From: Epiperipatus broadwayi
Lineage: Eukaryota; Onychophora; Udeonychophora; Euonychophora; Peripatidae
DNA: 64,000 nucleotides
Reading direction: 5' to 3'
Assembly: GCA_028023455.1 (NCBI GenBank)
Contig: JAQFVV010000322.1
Location: 436,001 to 500,000, forward strand
Positions within the stretch are counted from its first letter, which is position 1. Each line of letters begins with the position of its first letter. Positions 45,909 to 58,293 of this stretch are shown here, piece by piece. A program made the translations under genes and the position numbers. Below the pieces are notes generated by a model, which worked only from the letters and a program-made list of their open reading frames with translations, did no database searches and was not told the DNA's origin.

Positions 45909-47700
45909 CCAGCTGCACAATGTCTTTTAGGAAATATATAAAGGGAATAAAATGAAGCTATATTAATAGTTAAAAAGAATTTTAAGTAATTACTAAGATT
46001 AATTATTGATATTCTGTAATTACAATTGAAATTAGAATAAAAAAGAAAGAAAATAGTACATTTTATATAGCGAGTTGTATATAATTGATGAAGTAAATAT
46101 CAGTAAACAAAATCAAATGGTCAATAAAACATTTCTTTGTAGAGTATGCATGCATTATACGAATTATATTTTGTATTCCATGAATTTTTAAGGAACTGGT
46201 AATCTTAAAAATAAGAAATGTATTCTGGAATTGTTTTTTTTTTTTATTTTTTATTTGTAATTAAAATTTAAGAGGGAGAGTGTTGCAAGCAATATCATAA
46301 ATTTGCAAATGTAACAATAATAAAAATAGCAGGTAAATTTAATTGCAGATTAAATCTTAATTTAACTTCTAATTTAAAATTTCAAATTAAAAGAAAAAGA
46401 TGTGGTGGCATATATAAAGCTGGGTCATACAAATTTTGTTTATTTCATTTTTTTATATTCGTGAGGAGCTGATTGATAGAAAGTTAGAAAGCATCTCCTA
46501 AGAGGATGTCTGAACAACCTTGGACCATAGTGTTTGGAAGTGGTGAAACTCATAATCTGCAAGATGGCTGAGATCAAACATTGAGAAGTTGTTTTCAACT
46601 GCTAAAGTTGTGGAAACCCTAATATGCAGTTTGGAAATATTCAACATACATTGCTAAATATCCCAGAGTACATCTGCCTTTGTCACTAATTGTCCTATGT
46701 GCTATGTACTAATGAAATGCCACTTTGATTAGTATAACTATACCTTTCCAAAGCTGTTTCAGAGTAATCAACCAAGAATTAAATAGGTTAGACCCATTCA
46801 TTTAAATATAACTGAATGACCCTCAAAAAAATTGTTCCTGACTAGAAAAGAAAGAATGAAGTCTCTGAAAAATGGGACCATCAAAGAACTAAGAAAGAAT
46901 TTTGATAATAGTTAAAAAAGATTGTTCCTGATTAGAAAAGAATAAAGTCTCTGAAAATGGGACCATCAAAGAAATAAGAATTTTTGATAATAGAGAGTTA
47001 AAAAAGAGTAAAACATACCCAGTATTTAAGTACATAAAAGTTAAATACCAGTAAGCTATTTCATGCAGTTAATATGTATTATTTAATGAAGACTTTTCTT
47101 TTTAAAAAAAAATATGTGTAAATATTTTTTTGTACTCATCCTTACAAATTAGTATTGATCATGCAAATGTATTTGGGGATTAAAATATTTTATTATTCAC
47201 ATGAAAATATAATTTGATCATCAAACCAATTCTACAGTTATTCTGCTGGGGGGGGGGGGTTTAAAAATAATTACTGAGATTGTAAAGGGGAGAGTATCAA
47301 TTTCGATTTTATCATTTATTATTAAATATTGTATTTTAAAAAAAAGAACTTGCAAGTTTTATTTTTCTTTTATTTATGCTAATTAGTCTCGCATATTAAA
47401 TAATTATTTTAAAAGACTATGTATATTATACATGTGAAATTTAAGTTGGGAGTTCAAATGATTTGTAGTGGATAAATGGCAAGATAATTATTCTTTTCGG
47501 AAACCAACTCAATATCATGTATAGTGTATTGATTAATTTAGACCTACTTCTAATGATGACATCACTGATAACATCTCTTCATCAAAATAAAAGCTATTGA
47601 AGAAATGATTACCCTCATATTTCAATGATTGATACTAATTCAGAGAGGTGATAATAATCAGGAAACATAACTGCAGTTTCTCTATTAAGTGATATATTAT
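45909..47700. repeat. Unclassified dispersed repeat, copy 1 (1.8 kb)
   Basis: Collinear with 53715-54898. Shared words include 'ccagctgca' at the start, 'attaattattgatattctgt', 'atctgcaagatggctgag', 'ttttcaactgctaaag', 'taatcaggaaacataa' and 'ttctctattaagtgatatat' at the end. It has no coding capacity that I can see. Relative to copy 2 it has additional sequence around 46829-47340, including a local tandem duplication and a run of twelve G at 47248-47259. Confidence 0.75.
46829..47008. repeat. Local tandem duplication of about 90 bp
   Basis: The words 'attgttcctga' and 'gggaccatcaaaga' each occur twice in a row, with small indels between the two units. Confidence 0.7.
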
Positions 47701-47756
47701 AGTGATTATTAATTTTATTATGAAAGCTTCAGTTTGATTATCTCTAAAAAAAAATC

Positions 47757-48890
47757 CTAATTGACTAAATTTGATAAAATTACATCCAATGTGGGGCTCG
47801 ATAAGAAAAGGAAAGGTACATCACTTGGTTGCAGTTTGATTAAGCTATATTGTGAGAGATTTAAAATAATTGTGACTCCAAAAGAATCTTGCATATTATT
47901 TAAATGATTGTTTTTGTCAGTCATAGGAATAAGGGAGAAAAAAACTTGAAAATGGCTCATGATTATTTTTTGATTATATAAATAATGTTCAATAAATATT
48001 AATTTAAAAGGAAAATAAACAATAAGATAATACATGAAATGAAGATAAAAAATAGTTGGGTCACTCGATTTCATTTAAATTGAAAGTTAAAATTTAGATG
48101 ACTAGGAATAGATTAGACCACAATAGTAATAGAGCAACAAAAAACAGGAAATAAACCATAGAGTAGAGGCAATGGACAGAAGTACTGCTAATTTGTACAA
48201 ACAAAAATAAAAATAGAATAAGTATATATGTTATGATGACATATTCCAAGAGTAAAAAGCAAACAGAGGAAAGTGAATCATCCAAAAAGTGATGGAAGCC
48301 CAAGAGATACAAACTGAAGATAAGCCAGAGACAGCAATGGAAAGCATTAATTGTGCTATAGTAATGGACATGTTTTAAAAAAATGAATAATAAAACGAGC
48401 TGTTCAAAGAAACATTAATCAAAGCCAACATTAAGAAGAGATAGTAAAGTGGACAGTAAAATAAATGAAATAATCAAAGATATAAAAGAGAAAACTGAAA
48501 GAAGAAATTGATAACATGTCTAGGGAACTATCTAAGAGACTGGATGAGGATTTGGTAAATCTATAGCAAGGTTAATGAAGTTCATGAGCAGGTGTAGCAA
48601 AATAAAGTGAAGAATGCTATGCTTATATAGAACACTACTTCCAAGCTATTATGAAAATAATGCAGAGCAAGAAGTATTGATAACAATGTAAGAGGAATTG
48701 AATATTTTGATACAACATTTAGAAATACTCCTGACAAGAATAATAAACAACACTCTAAAATAAGTATAGACATTCTAACTCCATCAAAAAAAGGAAAGAG
48801 AAAAAAAACTATTCTAAAAATGAGTTTTGCAGTGATTATACAAACCAATTTCAGAATCACAAATACATCCACTTATAGAACATTCTGGCC
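47757..48890. other. AT-rich stretch, no gene recognised
   Basis: The minus-strand open frames 47757-48074, 48094-48312 and 48582-48872 are Phe/Leu/Ile-rich and look like complements of A-rich sequence. The plus strand is Lys-rich and broken. It may be an old LINE N-terminal region, but no motif supports this. Confidence 0.4.
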
Positions 48891-48899
48891 CAATTTTCT

Positions 48900-49700
48900 G
48901 TTAACTTGTTATTTTAAATGTCGTCTTAATTTTCTTAGCAGAAAAACTTTTCTTTTTGAAATACTTCAATAACTATGTCTAATTGTAGCTCTCCAATGTA
49001 TTCTATTATAGAAAGAATTAAAACTTCTTTAGAAAGTCTTGGACATAATTTTTACAATGTAAGCAGATTCTAACTCTTCTACAAAATCCATATTTAAGTT
49101 TATTGTTCATTCACTTTACATGTTTAATCCTACGAAAATGGTCTCAATAATATTCCATCCTGCAAACTGAAGAACATTGTTTGACTTTCTGATCTTGCCA
49201 TTATATTTTTAAAATTTTATGGAGCATCCTTAAATGAAACTTTTGTAATGTCTTTATGTTGCGCCAATAGGGAGCCAAGTTTTACATCCATATAATAAAT
49301 TAGGTAAAATAACAGTGCTTTATATATAGCTAAATTAGTTGTAGTAGTTATTCCCTATGATCTTTTAATATGTAAAATGCATATTGGAGTGTGTCTTGGA
49401 TTTCAACATCTAAGTCCACCTTTCTATTTATAATACCAATTTATTGAGCTAGTTTACATATAATCATTCAAGCGGAAAGTTGCTGAAGATTTTTCTTCTG
49501 TCATTAGCTGATAAAGAACTTGAGTTTTTGAACATTAATAGTAATAAACTAAGATTTTTATAAGTTGCATTTGAACATTAATAACATTCTGCAAATTGTC
49601 CCTATGTTGCTTTCAACATCAAAAAAACCATCTAGAATGATTATGATCAGTGAATATCTGTATATTTTTAGCAATTAATTTTTACGTTTACTAAGTCATT
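48900..49700 (-). mobile_element. LINE fragment, C-terminal reverse transcriptase region
   Basis: Minus-strand translation near 49270-49330 gives VILPNLLYGCKTW followed by a degraded RRHYKSF block. KYNGKIRKSNNVLQFAGW lies at about 49150-49200, matching the 'LLYGCETW...QDRVSN.EVL..A' region of the LINE C-terminal domain. Sequence to both sides decays rapidly. It belongs to a LINE group distinct from the large copy at 18515-22440. Confidence 0.7.
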
Positions 49701-49774
49701 GAACTTGTTTTCAAATCTCTATTTATTATGAAATTTCACATTCAATCTATTATTTTGACAAGCAGAGAATGCCA

Positions 49775-50230
49775 TAAAAAAGATTAGGTCACGTGATATA
49801 TGATTTTAATTTTTGACTATTTATAATCTTTTATTTTAAGTCTTAAGCAATGTTATATTGCTATGGCTACTAATATATGGTTTGGCTGAAGATCTTTTGA
49901 CCCCATATAGCTATTTGAGTTGGATAGCTGAGTTTGAAGACATGTAGGTGTCTGAAAATTTCAGATTTTTCACTCAATAGATAATTTTTAAATAAATGCT
50001 GGCTTTGGGTGGGTATTTTTAGATCTAGTATCTGAAACTACCCTAATGCCTCACTGAGGAGTACCAAAGCATGAAACCATTGGTCTGAGGGTAGAGATTT
50101 TTAAATGTTTTCTCTTGCTGGCATTTATCAATAAGTTTGTTAGAGCAATTAGCACAGCTCATTATTTTTTATTTACAAGCTTAAAAAAAGATTAGGTTAT
50201 GTGATATATGATTTTAATTTTCAGTGACTA
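49775..50230. repeat. Segment bounded by 45-50 bp direct repeats
   Basis: The words 'agattaggtcacgtgatata' (49780 on) and 'agattaggttatgtgatata' (50190 on), each followed by 'tgattttaattt' and 'gactattta', bracket about 360 bp of unrelated sequence. The bracketed part has the phrase 'ctgaggagtaccaaagcatg', reminiscent of termini of some retroelements. Nature unresolved. Confidence 0.5.
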
Positions 50231-50239
50231 TTTAGAGAA

Positions 50240-50650
50240 TGTCACAAGTTGTTTTTTTAATTAAATCACTAATAATATGTTCATTGTTAGAAAACCAGTC
50301 ATGATTCTTTCTCTCTCTTTTTTTTTTTTTAGTGAATTGAAGAATAAATCTATAACAAGTTCCTTAAGAGAATTTCATACTTCAGTAATTTGACAATTCT
50401 GAAAATCCAAATTAATAATTTTAGTGTTTAATAGCTGCTAAAATATAGTACATATAGTAGATTCTTTTGAAAAAATGAACATCAGTTTTCTTTGTGAATA
50501 TGATTGGAATAAATATCCATTTTTTATTTCAACTATTCATTTTAATTTTAGAACATACTAATCTATGATCTGCCCAACAATCTCAGCTTGTGAATGCTTA
50601 TGGAATGTGAAATTTTTTTTGTATTCTGAATTCTAACAATAGTATAATTG
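50240..50650. other. AT-rich spacer, nothing recognised
   Basis: No coding or repeat features seen apart from a pyrimidine run near 50308-50330. Confidence 0.4.
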
Positions 50651-51716
50651 GTTGTCATCGATGAGCAACTATATCCCACTGGATGGCGCTGTTATGATGC
50701 TAAAACTATAAAATATGATCATTCACGGGCCGTTAATTATAATCATTTTTTATTAACGTATACAAATTAAATGATAATAATAAATGTAAAATAAAATAAA
50801 CAAATTACAATTTGATTCGTCTTTTTTAGTTTTCTTTTTATTAGAAAAATCAATTTTCTATCGGAGATTTTTTTACTGTTGTTTACCGCTATTTTTTATT
50901 TCAAATAGAATGACAACTAAAAGTAAAAGTTGTTACGGTTAGTTTAGGGTTAGGTTTACGGTTAAAATAAAAAATATCAAAATCGTATTTTTGTAATTAT
51001 TTTTTTTTACTAACATCTATAAAATAAACGATAACAATAAACGTAAACTATATTCAACAAAGTATAACAGTAGTTGGAGAAAAGAAAGAAACTAAAACTT
51101 TTTTAAACAACGACAAATATATATATATAATGTTTATAATATATGCTTTTTATAACATTTAAAAAAACAGTGTACAATTGTACTTTTCTTACTGGATATT
51201 TTTGTGTTGACGCTCTTTTTTATTTCAAAAATATACACATGGTACAATCTTAAAATGTCTCGTGGAAATGTTACAAACAGTACGTTACTTGATGTGTTAC
51301 CTAATTCCAATTCACTTTATACATATATCTCGTCAACATTTACTACTTAAAACTTCAATACCTACGGTGTAAAAAATCTGTTAATTATTACTTTACAAAA
51401 TCTGAACATCTCAATACTTTAAAATGAAAAAAAAATCCAATAAAAATAACATTTCCATCCAATTCAAAAAAACACCCCCCTCTCCCCAAGCTGTAACCTT
51501 TTTATAAACTGTGCGAATTGGGAAAATGTATTTGCTGCGTAAACATACATGCTGTACTGCGACGTGACATAGCGGCCTGCAATCTGTAGTACAACAAAAA
51601 GGTTGTATTATAGAAAACGCGGGTTCGAACGTGTCGGCTGCGGAAACAGCATTTTTATGCGTTTTAGCGCAAAAACAGCGCCATCCAGTGGGATATGTTC
51701 GTTCATCGACGACAAC
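50651..51716. mobile_element. 1066-bp TIR element with about 43-bp termini
   Basis: The left end 'gttgtcatcgatgagcaact' plus 'atatcccactggatggcgct' is inverted at 51674-51716, where the reverse complement reads 'gttgtcgtcgatgaacgaac' then 'atatcccactggatggcgct'. The inner 22 bases are identical. The interior has no transposase, contains a small 'ggtt' rich patch ('ttagggttaggtttacgg') near 50940-50960, and is CpG-rich compared with the flanks. It is a non-autonomous DNA transposon of unknown family. Flanks are AT-rich and the target duplication is ambiguous. Confidence 0.85.
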
Positions 51717-51719
51717 TAT

Positions 51720-53320
51720 ATAATTTATTAAATACCATTATTTTGAGCTTGGATGCAGCCATATTCCTTTGCAATGGTTTTTCTGCCTAAACAAAAAATT
51801 TGTGGTAGTCAATCTATGTGTTGTGTATAAATTCAATAATGACAAACCATTTGAATTTACAGCCACAATACTATTATTTCCAATAATTTTTGTAACTACA
51901 CATGCATTAAAGTCTCCAAGAATAAAATTTGATCTTTTAATGATGTTGCTGTAATAATGTTATCCTACAAGAAGTAAAATTTTTCCTTATGTTTTCCTTC
52001 TCTGAATCTAAGAGGTGAACTAAAAAGAAATAAGATGAAAGCCTAGTGTATACATCTAAATACCTAGCACTGTGAACCAATTTTTGAAAATTAGAGTTTT
52101 TTCAGGTCTCATTGGTGAATCTTTATAAAGTATTTCAACTGTTTAGCGAGGTACTTTACTATCAAATCTATAATAAATACAGCAATCTAAATTTGCTATA
52201 ACTTGTAGCCATCTACAGGAAGCATTTCAAGCTTGATAAGACTCCCTTTTAATAAGCCTGATAGTTTTGGTGAATTTAAATAATTAATATTGAATTGTTA
52301 CTGATGCAAAGATTACCAGGAGGGTATTAAATACCAGGTATCTCGAGAGAGATAGTCTTGGTGATCCATACATTTTATTTTTAGGATGCAACTGGTCAAG
52401 GCTAATGGACTTGACAGTAGACCCACTATCAGAAAATCTGGATAGTGAGACACAGTTTCTGTAGTCATAATGTTTATCAATACTGATCAGAAAACTATTG
52501 AGCATGTTGCTGATCTGCTTACTGCTTTCGATAACAGCAAGCCTCCATGTAATGAGGAAGAGACAGGGTTCAAATCCCAAAATAAATTTCAGTATAAAGG
52601 AAATGATTCTCATATAAATTTAATAAAAATTGAATAAAGGTAAGGATTACCTCCACTATGGTTCAATAAAACAAAAAGAAAATCGATGGAAAGTCTAGAA
52701 ACAACTTGCATTATCCACCAGACTGCGAGTGGTCCAAATATAATGAATAATAATCATTACAATAGAGGTAATCACCATTCATTAGTAATCTATGCATGTC
52801 CTAAATCTGAAAATAGACCTATAATGAAAAGGACTAAATGTCAAATGGAGAGGATGTTATGAAAAGCAAAAGAACCATTCAATATTGTCTTATCTAAGCC
52901 ATCAACCAGCTACAAAAGATAGCATAAACTTACTTGTAGACAAAATGGGATGGAAAATGGCCACAATCTAGCCAGAGATAACCGAATTAAATTATAGGAA
53001 TACTTAAGGATAATAATTTAAGATGTTTGAGAGATTGTGGAGGGTGCAGAGGTTTCAATGAACTTAATTACTTGAATATTGGGTGATGTTGGTATGTATA
53101 TCTAAGCCTATTTGTCTATTAAAGGATTACTGGATTGCATAAGATAGCATGTCATATTGCTTTCAGGTTCAGGAAAGAAAGTAGAACTCTAAGGAAAAAA
53201 AAGGAATAGCCCACTTTTTTGTCAAATGCAATATTCGTAGAGAATTTCTGGACTCACTGAAATGTGCTAGTGGAAAAATAAAACCTCTTAACAAAAATTT
53301 TTTTTTTATTCAGCTAATTG
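51720..53320. other. Spacer with no recognised gene
   Basis: The minus-strand open frame 52284-52613 (109 codons) has no family features. A tRNA B-box-like word (GGTTCAAATCC) lies at 52567-52577 but no A box could be paired convincingly. The plus strand near 53150-53270 is Lys/Arg-rich and broken. Confidence 0.4.
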
Positions 53321-53324
53321 AGAT

Positions 53325-53555
53325 TTACTGACATTTCTTTGGCTGTACAAACCAACGAGGTCCCTTGTTGGCAACCATATTAAGGGCATGATTGAAATTA
53401 TGATACAAATTCACAATCCTGAGATATGAACAATTGGTGGTATAGTGTTCATATTGACATGGTTTACATTGAATGACATAGTTATTTGGCTTACTGTCTA
53501 TTATCTTTCTTTTTTTTTCAGTTATAAGGTATACTGTCTGAATACATAAAGACAA
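53325..53555 (-). pseudogene. CCHC zinc-knuckle fragment, probably retroelement gag/ORF1
   Basis: A minus-strand open stretch of 76 codons contains CKPCQYEHYTTNC, a C-x2-C-x3-H-x4-C knuckle with the 'CxxCQxxxHxxxNC' spacing common in ORF1 proteins of jockey-type LINEs. The residues after it (KGPRWFVQPKKCQ) do not form a clear second knuckle. No other retroelement domain is adjacent, so the assignment is tentative. Confidence 0.45.
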
Positions 53556-53714
53556 AAAAAAAATCTAGTTTGTAAGTGAACAAAAATTAGCTAAACATGA
53601 TTAAAGATGCAGTTAATAATAAAATTGGTTGACTAAGTTATAAAAGGGTGATGAATAATATGTTGATTCTGTTTTATTCTTCACTGAGGGAAGGGGGGTA
53701 TTATACCATCCAGC

Positions 53715-54898
53715 TGCATGTCTATTAAAATATATAGAGAATAGAATGAAGCTTTATAAATAGTTAAAAGGGGGACTTCAAGTAATTATTAAAATTAATT
53801 ATTGATATTCTGTTCTACAATCAACTGAAATTAGAATAGAAAAGAAAGTAATAAATTTGTATATAGCAAGTTGTATGTAATTGATGAAATAAATATAACT
53901 TAACAAAATCAAATGGGGTAAATTAAAAAATTATTTCATTGTAGAATAAGTGTGCTATTGTTAAACATAATTATATTTTGTATTCTTTGTATATTTAAGA
54001 AATAGGAAATCTTAAAAATAAGAAACCATATTGTTTTTTATTATTTTATTTTTCAGCTGTAATTAAAATTTAAAAGGCATAATCTGGAAATAATTTTAAT
54101 TGTGGATTAATTTTTAATTTAACTTCTAAATTACAATTTCATACTGAACACAAAAACATCCTGTATTTTGAATTGCAGAGTGATAGATTTGGAGGCATAC
54201 ATAAAATTGGGTCAAGAAAATTTTGTTCATCCTATTTTTTGGGTAAGGAACTGATTAGTAGAAAATTGGCAAGCATTTGCTAAGAAGATGACTGAGAAAA
54301 CTTGGGCCATAGTGAGTTTGTAAGCAATACAATTGGTAATCTGCAAGATGGCTGAGATTGAACATGGGAAATGGTTTTCAACTGCTAAAGTCATGGAAAC
54401 CCCAGAATGCAGTTTGCAGATATTAGGCATGTGTTGTTAAATATCCCAAAATACATCTGTCATTATTGCTAACTGCCCTATGTGTTGTTTGCTACTGAAA
54501 TGTTGTTCTGATTAGTATATAACTATGCCTTGCCCAAAGCTGTTATCAAGTAATCACTCAAGAATTAAATAGAAGTTATACCCATCCACTTAAATGTCTC
54601 CCGATGATCCTCAAACAGATTGTTTTGTTTTCCTTTTATTTGTTCTAATTAGTCTTATATATTAAATAATTATATATTAACTAATTATTTCAACAAACTA
54701 CATATAGGTTATACATGCAAAGTTTAAGCTGGAAATTTAAACTTATTTGCTAGTTGGTGGCATCAATTTGTCAAAATAAAAGTTATTTTTGAGAGGATGG
54801 TGATTTCTCTCAAATCTTACAATGATTGATTCTAACTCAGAGGGATAAAGATAATCAGGAAACATAATTGCTGTTTCTCTATTAAGTGATATATTATG
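53715..54898. repeat. Unclassified dispersed repeat, copy 2 (1.2 kb)
   Basis: Second copy of the repeat at 45909-47700 in the same orientation. It starts after 'accatccagctgca', and the shared end 'tctctattaagtgatatatt' is near 54878-54897. Several hundred bases present in copy 1 are missing here. No LTR or TIR ends were identified. Confidence 0.75.
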
Positions 54899-54899
54899 A

Positions 54900-55532
54900 C
54901 ATTTATTGGCCATATTATTAAGATTTTGATTTTATCATATTAAATATTTTTGAGTAATAATGCTTAGCTAAAATATTAGAAAAAGACTTGCTTTTAAGGT
55001 TTTTTTTTTTTTTTTAACATTAACTGCTTGTGAAGCAAGTTTTGGATTATCATTGTTGGTTTTATTAATTCAGAATCATGGAAATGATATGTATAGAAGG
55101 TTAAGAATTGTAAGATGATAGAAATTATACTAATATTTTTAATTTTGATATGAGAGTTCAAAAATGATATTAAAATATTAGTTACATATTTGGAGGATTA
55201 GATATGGGTTGGGTGTTGATATATTATCCAGCCTTTGGTTATATTAAGAATATGAATGTATATTTTGATGATAATAGCTAATAATATTATTTTTGTATTT
55301 TGTAAACATTTTTTTATTTTGTTTCATTAAATATTTTATTTTATATATTGCATTTTTTTTATTCTGATTATTATTTTGATTAAAGATTGAGGTTATCAAC
55401 TAGCTATAATTTATTGTTTTATATTTTTTTGTATCATTTCTTTTGTCAGTTGATATTCTTGGGTTATATTAAGGTTTAAATACTTTGTCAATTTGTGATG
55501 ATGAAATATTAATTTTTTTATAAGGAAACTAT
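54900..55532. other. AT-rich spacer, nothing firmly recognised
   Basis: A short plus-strand reading near 55200-55260 faintly recalls mitochondrial cox1 but is too weak to call. Confidence 0.35.
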
Positions 55533-57110
55533 AACGGGACGATCCTTTTCAGGACTCGAGGAAGTCGCATCTAACTATAGTCGGACTTTGAGTCTTCTTA
55601 TAGAATGCCATGGATGATGTTATTTAAAATATAATCCAATTCACTCCTCTATTAATAACCTCGTTACTCTCGGAATTCGAGCTCAGAGTAGAAATTTGCA
55701 ATCGACTCTCTTCAGGCATTTCCATAAGTATCCCATAGTAATGATAAATTTAATATAAGCTATATATAACTCCTTTATAAATATTAAATCACTAAGTTGA
55801 TTTAACATATATACATGAGATATATTTATAAATATTTTTATAAAACGACTAAATAAGATAAACAAACGAGACTTTTAATTTTAAATCAAGTTTAACACAT
55901 TTTAATCAGTAATAAAAACAAAATATTATCACATAAAAACATTAAAATTTAGAATTATAATCTGTCTTATATACACTAATAAATTATTTAATATTCAAAA
56001 AAAATAATAATTAATCATTTACATATATATATAATTTAAAATCATCTATAATAAATACAGATAATTATAAATCTACCTATTCATTAAAATAATTCTATTT
56101 ATCTATATACGATAATATCCATTCACACTAGATTAATAATAGAATGTATTCTGATATTAGTTATGTATGTTTAAAAATATATTATGTTAATTGTCATGTA
56201 AGATTCAATTTGGAATATAATAAAACTTACTTCCAAATTGAAATAATTTAAAAACGTTTACCTTAGTCAGCTGTCATTTCCATCAGAGTATAATATCAAT
56301 ATCTAAATTTTATTAAATAAAATAAAATAAAGTGTTCATCCTATCAGTTCTCCACTTTAATATACGAAGTAATTTTTCTAAGTAAATATAATTATCCACA
56401 AAGGAAATAAAGTTTAAGAGTTCTTAAATTATACAATGAAGTAATCCAAGACGAGAAAGAATACGGTTTTATATCCCTCCTTAGACGAAATAAAATGACG
56501 ATGAATGTTGAAACATAAAGTTCATTGATCATCCTTCGAAGAGGCAATCCAGATATTCATTCTTTAAATATTTATGTAGTAAAATATTTAACATCTTCTT
56601 CAATATAATACTCCAATATTAAAGCAGCTTTTTAAATGAGAATTACAACGATTATATTTAAGGCATTGATTAAGTAGGAATAAATTTACATGTTCGTTTA
56701 AAACACCAGTAGAAATCTCTGCATAAATTATTTAGCCAAAGAACATCTTTATAAATTTTTCTTCTTAAATTTATATTTTGAAAGCTCATTTCAAGACTTG
56801 ATAACTTGTAACTTTTAAATTCATATTATTTTTATAGTTCTTTATAATATTCAAAGGCAGTAAATTAATTACTTGAAGCAGGTTTTAAAATATTGAATCT
56901 TCTTTTTTTTTAATTTTTCTTAAATGTGTTCTAAATTCGAACACATTTAAATTTACAAACGTAGTTCTTGCCTTGATAACTAAATAGAAGATTATTGTTG
57001 TAACAATATTAGTTCATTTTTATACTGGATTAATTTCAGCAAGCATATCACATAATCACGCTCACGCTCTATTGTTTAAAATATACAATTTGTAATGAAC
57101 CCCAAACGTT
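55533..57110. other. CpG-retaining block of unknown nature
   Basis: By eye about 27 CpGs occur here, against about 7 in a similar length at 52000-53500. There is no open frame longer than about 60 codons, no protein motif, and no terminal repeats that I could match. The composition resembles that of the TIR elements at 7768-8722 and 50651-51716, so a recent insertion is inferred. A regulatory region is the alternative. Confidence 0.4.
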
Positions 57111-57446
57111 TATTTCCCTTGTTTCATCTGATAAAAATGCAATGTTGACTTAAGGTTTTGTCAAATGTCAAGTTTTATATTAACAAAAAAAAATACTATT
57201 AGTTAGAAACATTTTATTTATGTGTGTGTATAAATAAACCAGAATTATTCATTTTTAGAATTATTCTTTTAATACTAACTAGTTTATATATATATAGCTG
57301 ATACATGAAAAGCTTAAGATAGGTGTAAGTTATTTATATCTGTTGATTCGATATAGGCACAGTAAAATTCACAAAGAAACACAAATTGTTTTAGGTGAGG
57401 CTCATATGGTACTCTCACAGAAACATATATTGAGTAATGTGTATGA

Positions 57447-58190
57447 TGACTTTTTTTTAATTTACCTATATATATTGTTCAAATTTGATTATTTAAAGCT
57501 CATGTAAAGTAGACCCCACTTTCAAGGTCAATAATTTTAGCAAGGATATTATTAAAGTTGGGATGGGTCATTATGAGTTTATTCAATTTTTTATAATTTT
57601 TACATTAATTACTTTAAAGTTTGTGGAATTATTTGTTTGGTTAAGGTTATTTGAGGCTGTGATTGACAAGGAATAATTTATGTTGTCAAATAGATGTAAA
57701 AGCATTAATTGCTTATTCATCAGTCAGGCATATATGATTAATAATTGTCAGTTTTTGTTATATGTAAAGAATTAATGGGGCTATATGGATAATGGTTAAG
57801 CATGATCTTTGTTGTTTATCAAGAATATCTTATGTGTGATATCATTCACAGACAATGGTAGTTGCAAAATGAATGATAATTTTTTTTCCTAGATTGAAAT
57901 TATTTTATTTTTGTTAAATGAGATTGGAATTTTTAATTCTTTAATCTCTTGGAATTCAATTTGCATAATTATAATTATTTTTACTTCATTTTTTAGGGCA
58001 GTTTATAAAATATAGTTGTATTCATTTTCTCAACATTGTCAGATTATTTTTAGATTAAAGGAGATGAAAGTTATTAAGGATAATGAGTATTTAATGTTAT
58101 TACATTTTATTCCATTAAATGTCTTACTACTAAAGTCTGAAATAATTATAGTATATTAGGAGTTTTTAATTGGAAATTAAATGTTTATAT
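57447..58190 (+). pseudogene. nad4: Nuclear copy of mitochondrial nad4 (NUMT)
   Basis: Plus-strand translation shows NADH dehydrogenase subunit 4 blocks in order: an LPIYIVQ segment before FKAHVK (the 'PKAHVEAP' block, 57495-57515); IILARILLKLG; CCQIDVKALIAYSSV near 57680-57725; ISWNSI, degraded, near 57945; and a SFFRAVYKI..LYSFSQH block at 57990-58040. Many Gly codons have become Arg, Glu or stop through G-to-A change, as expected in a dead nuclear copy. The frame shifts between blocks. The first third of nad4 is missing. Confidence 0.85.
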
Positions 58191-58194
58191 ATAT

Positions 58195-58262
58195 TAGTAT
58201 ATGAGTGATTTAAAACTTTGAAGGCTTTTAGTTTTTTAACTTATTAAAATATTTTTGAATTA
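58195..58262 (-). tRNA. trnW: Mitochondrial-type tRNA-Trp (UCA) relic in the NUMT
   Basis: On the minus strand 'aagttaaaaaact' (D arm) is followed by 'aaagccttcaaagtttt'. The latter makes an anticodon arm with stem AAAGC/GTTTT and loop CTTCAAA, anticodon TCA, read as Trp in invertebrate mitochondria. The acceptor and T arms are only loosely recognisable, so the gene is partly decayed. It lies just past the end of nad4. Confidence 0.6.
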
Positions 58263-58293
58263 TGAATTCAAAAAGCTTTTTTTAGCTTATTAT

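Noticed and set aside
48582-48872. 96-codon minus-strand hydrophobic frame
   Set aside because: It is the complement of A-rich sequence and has no family features.
55190-55300. Possible cox1 NUMT (a GWxxxYYPAFGYI reading)
   Set aside because: Only a handful of residues fit, upstream and downstream cox1 blocks are absent, and the sequence is AT-rich enough to give this by chance.
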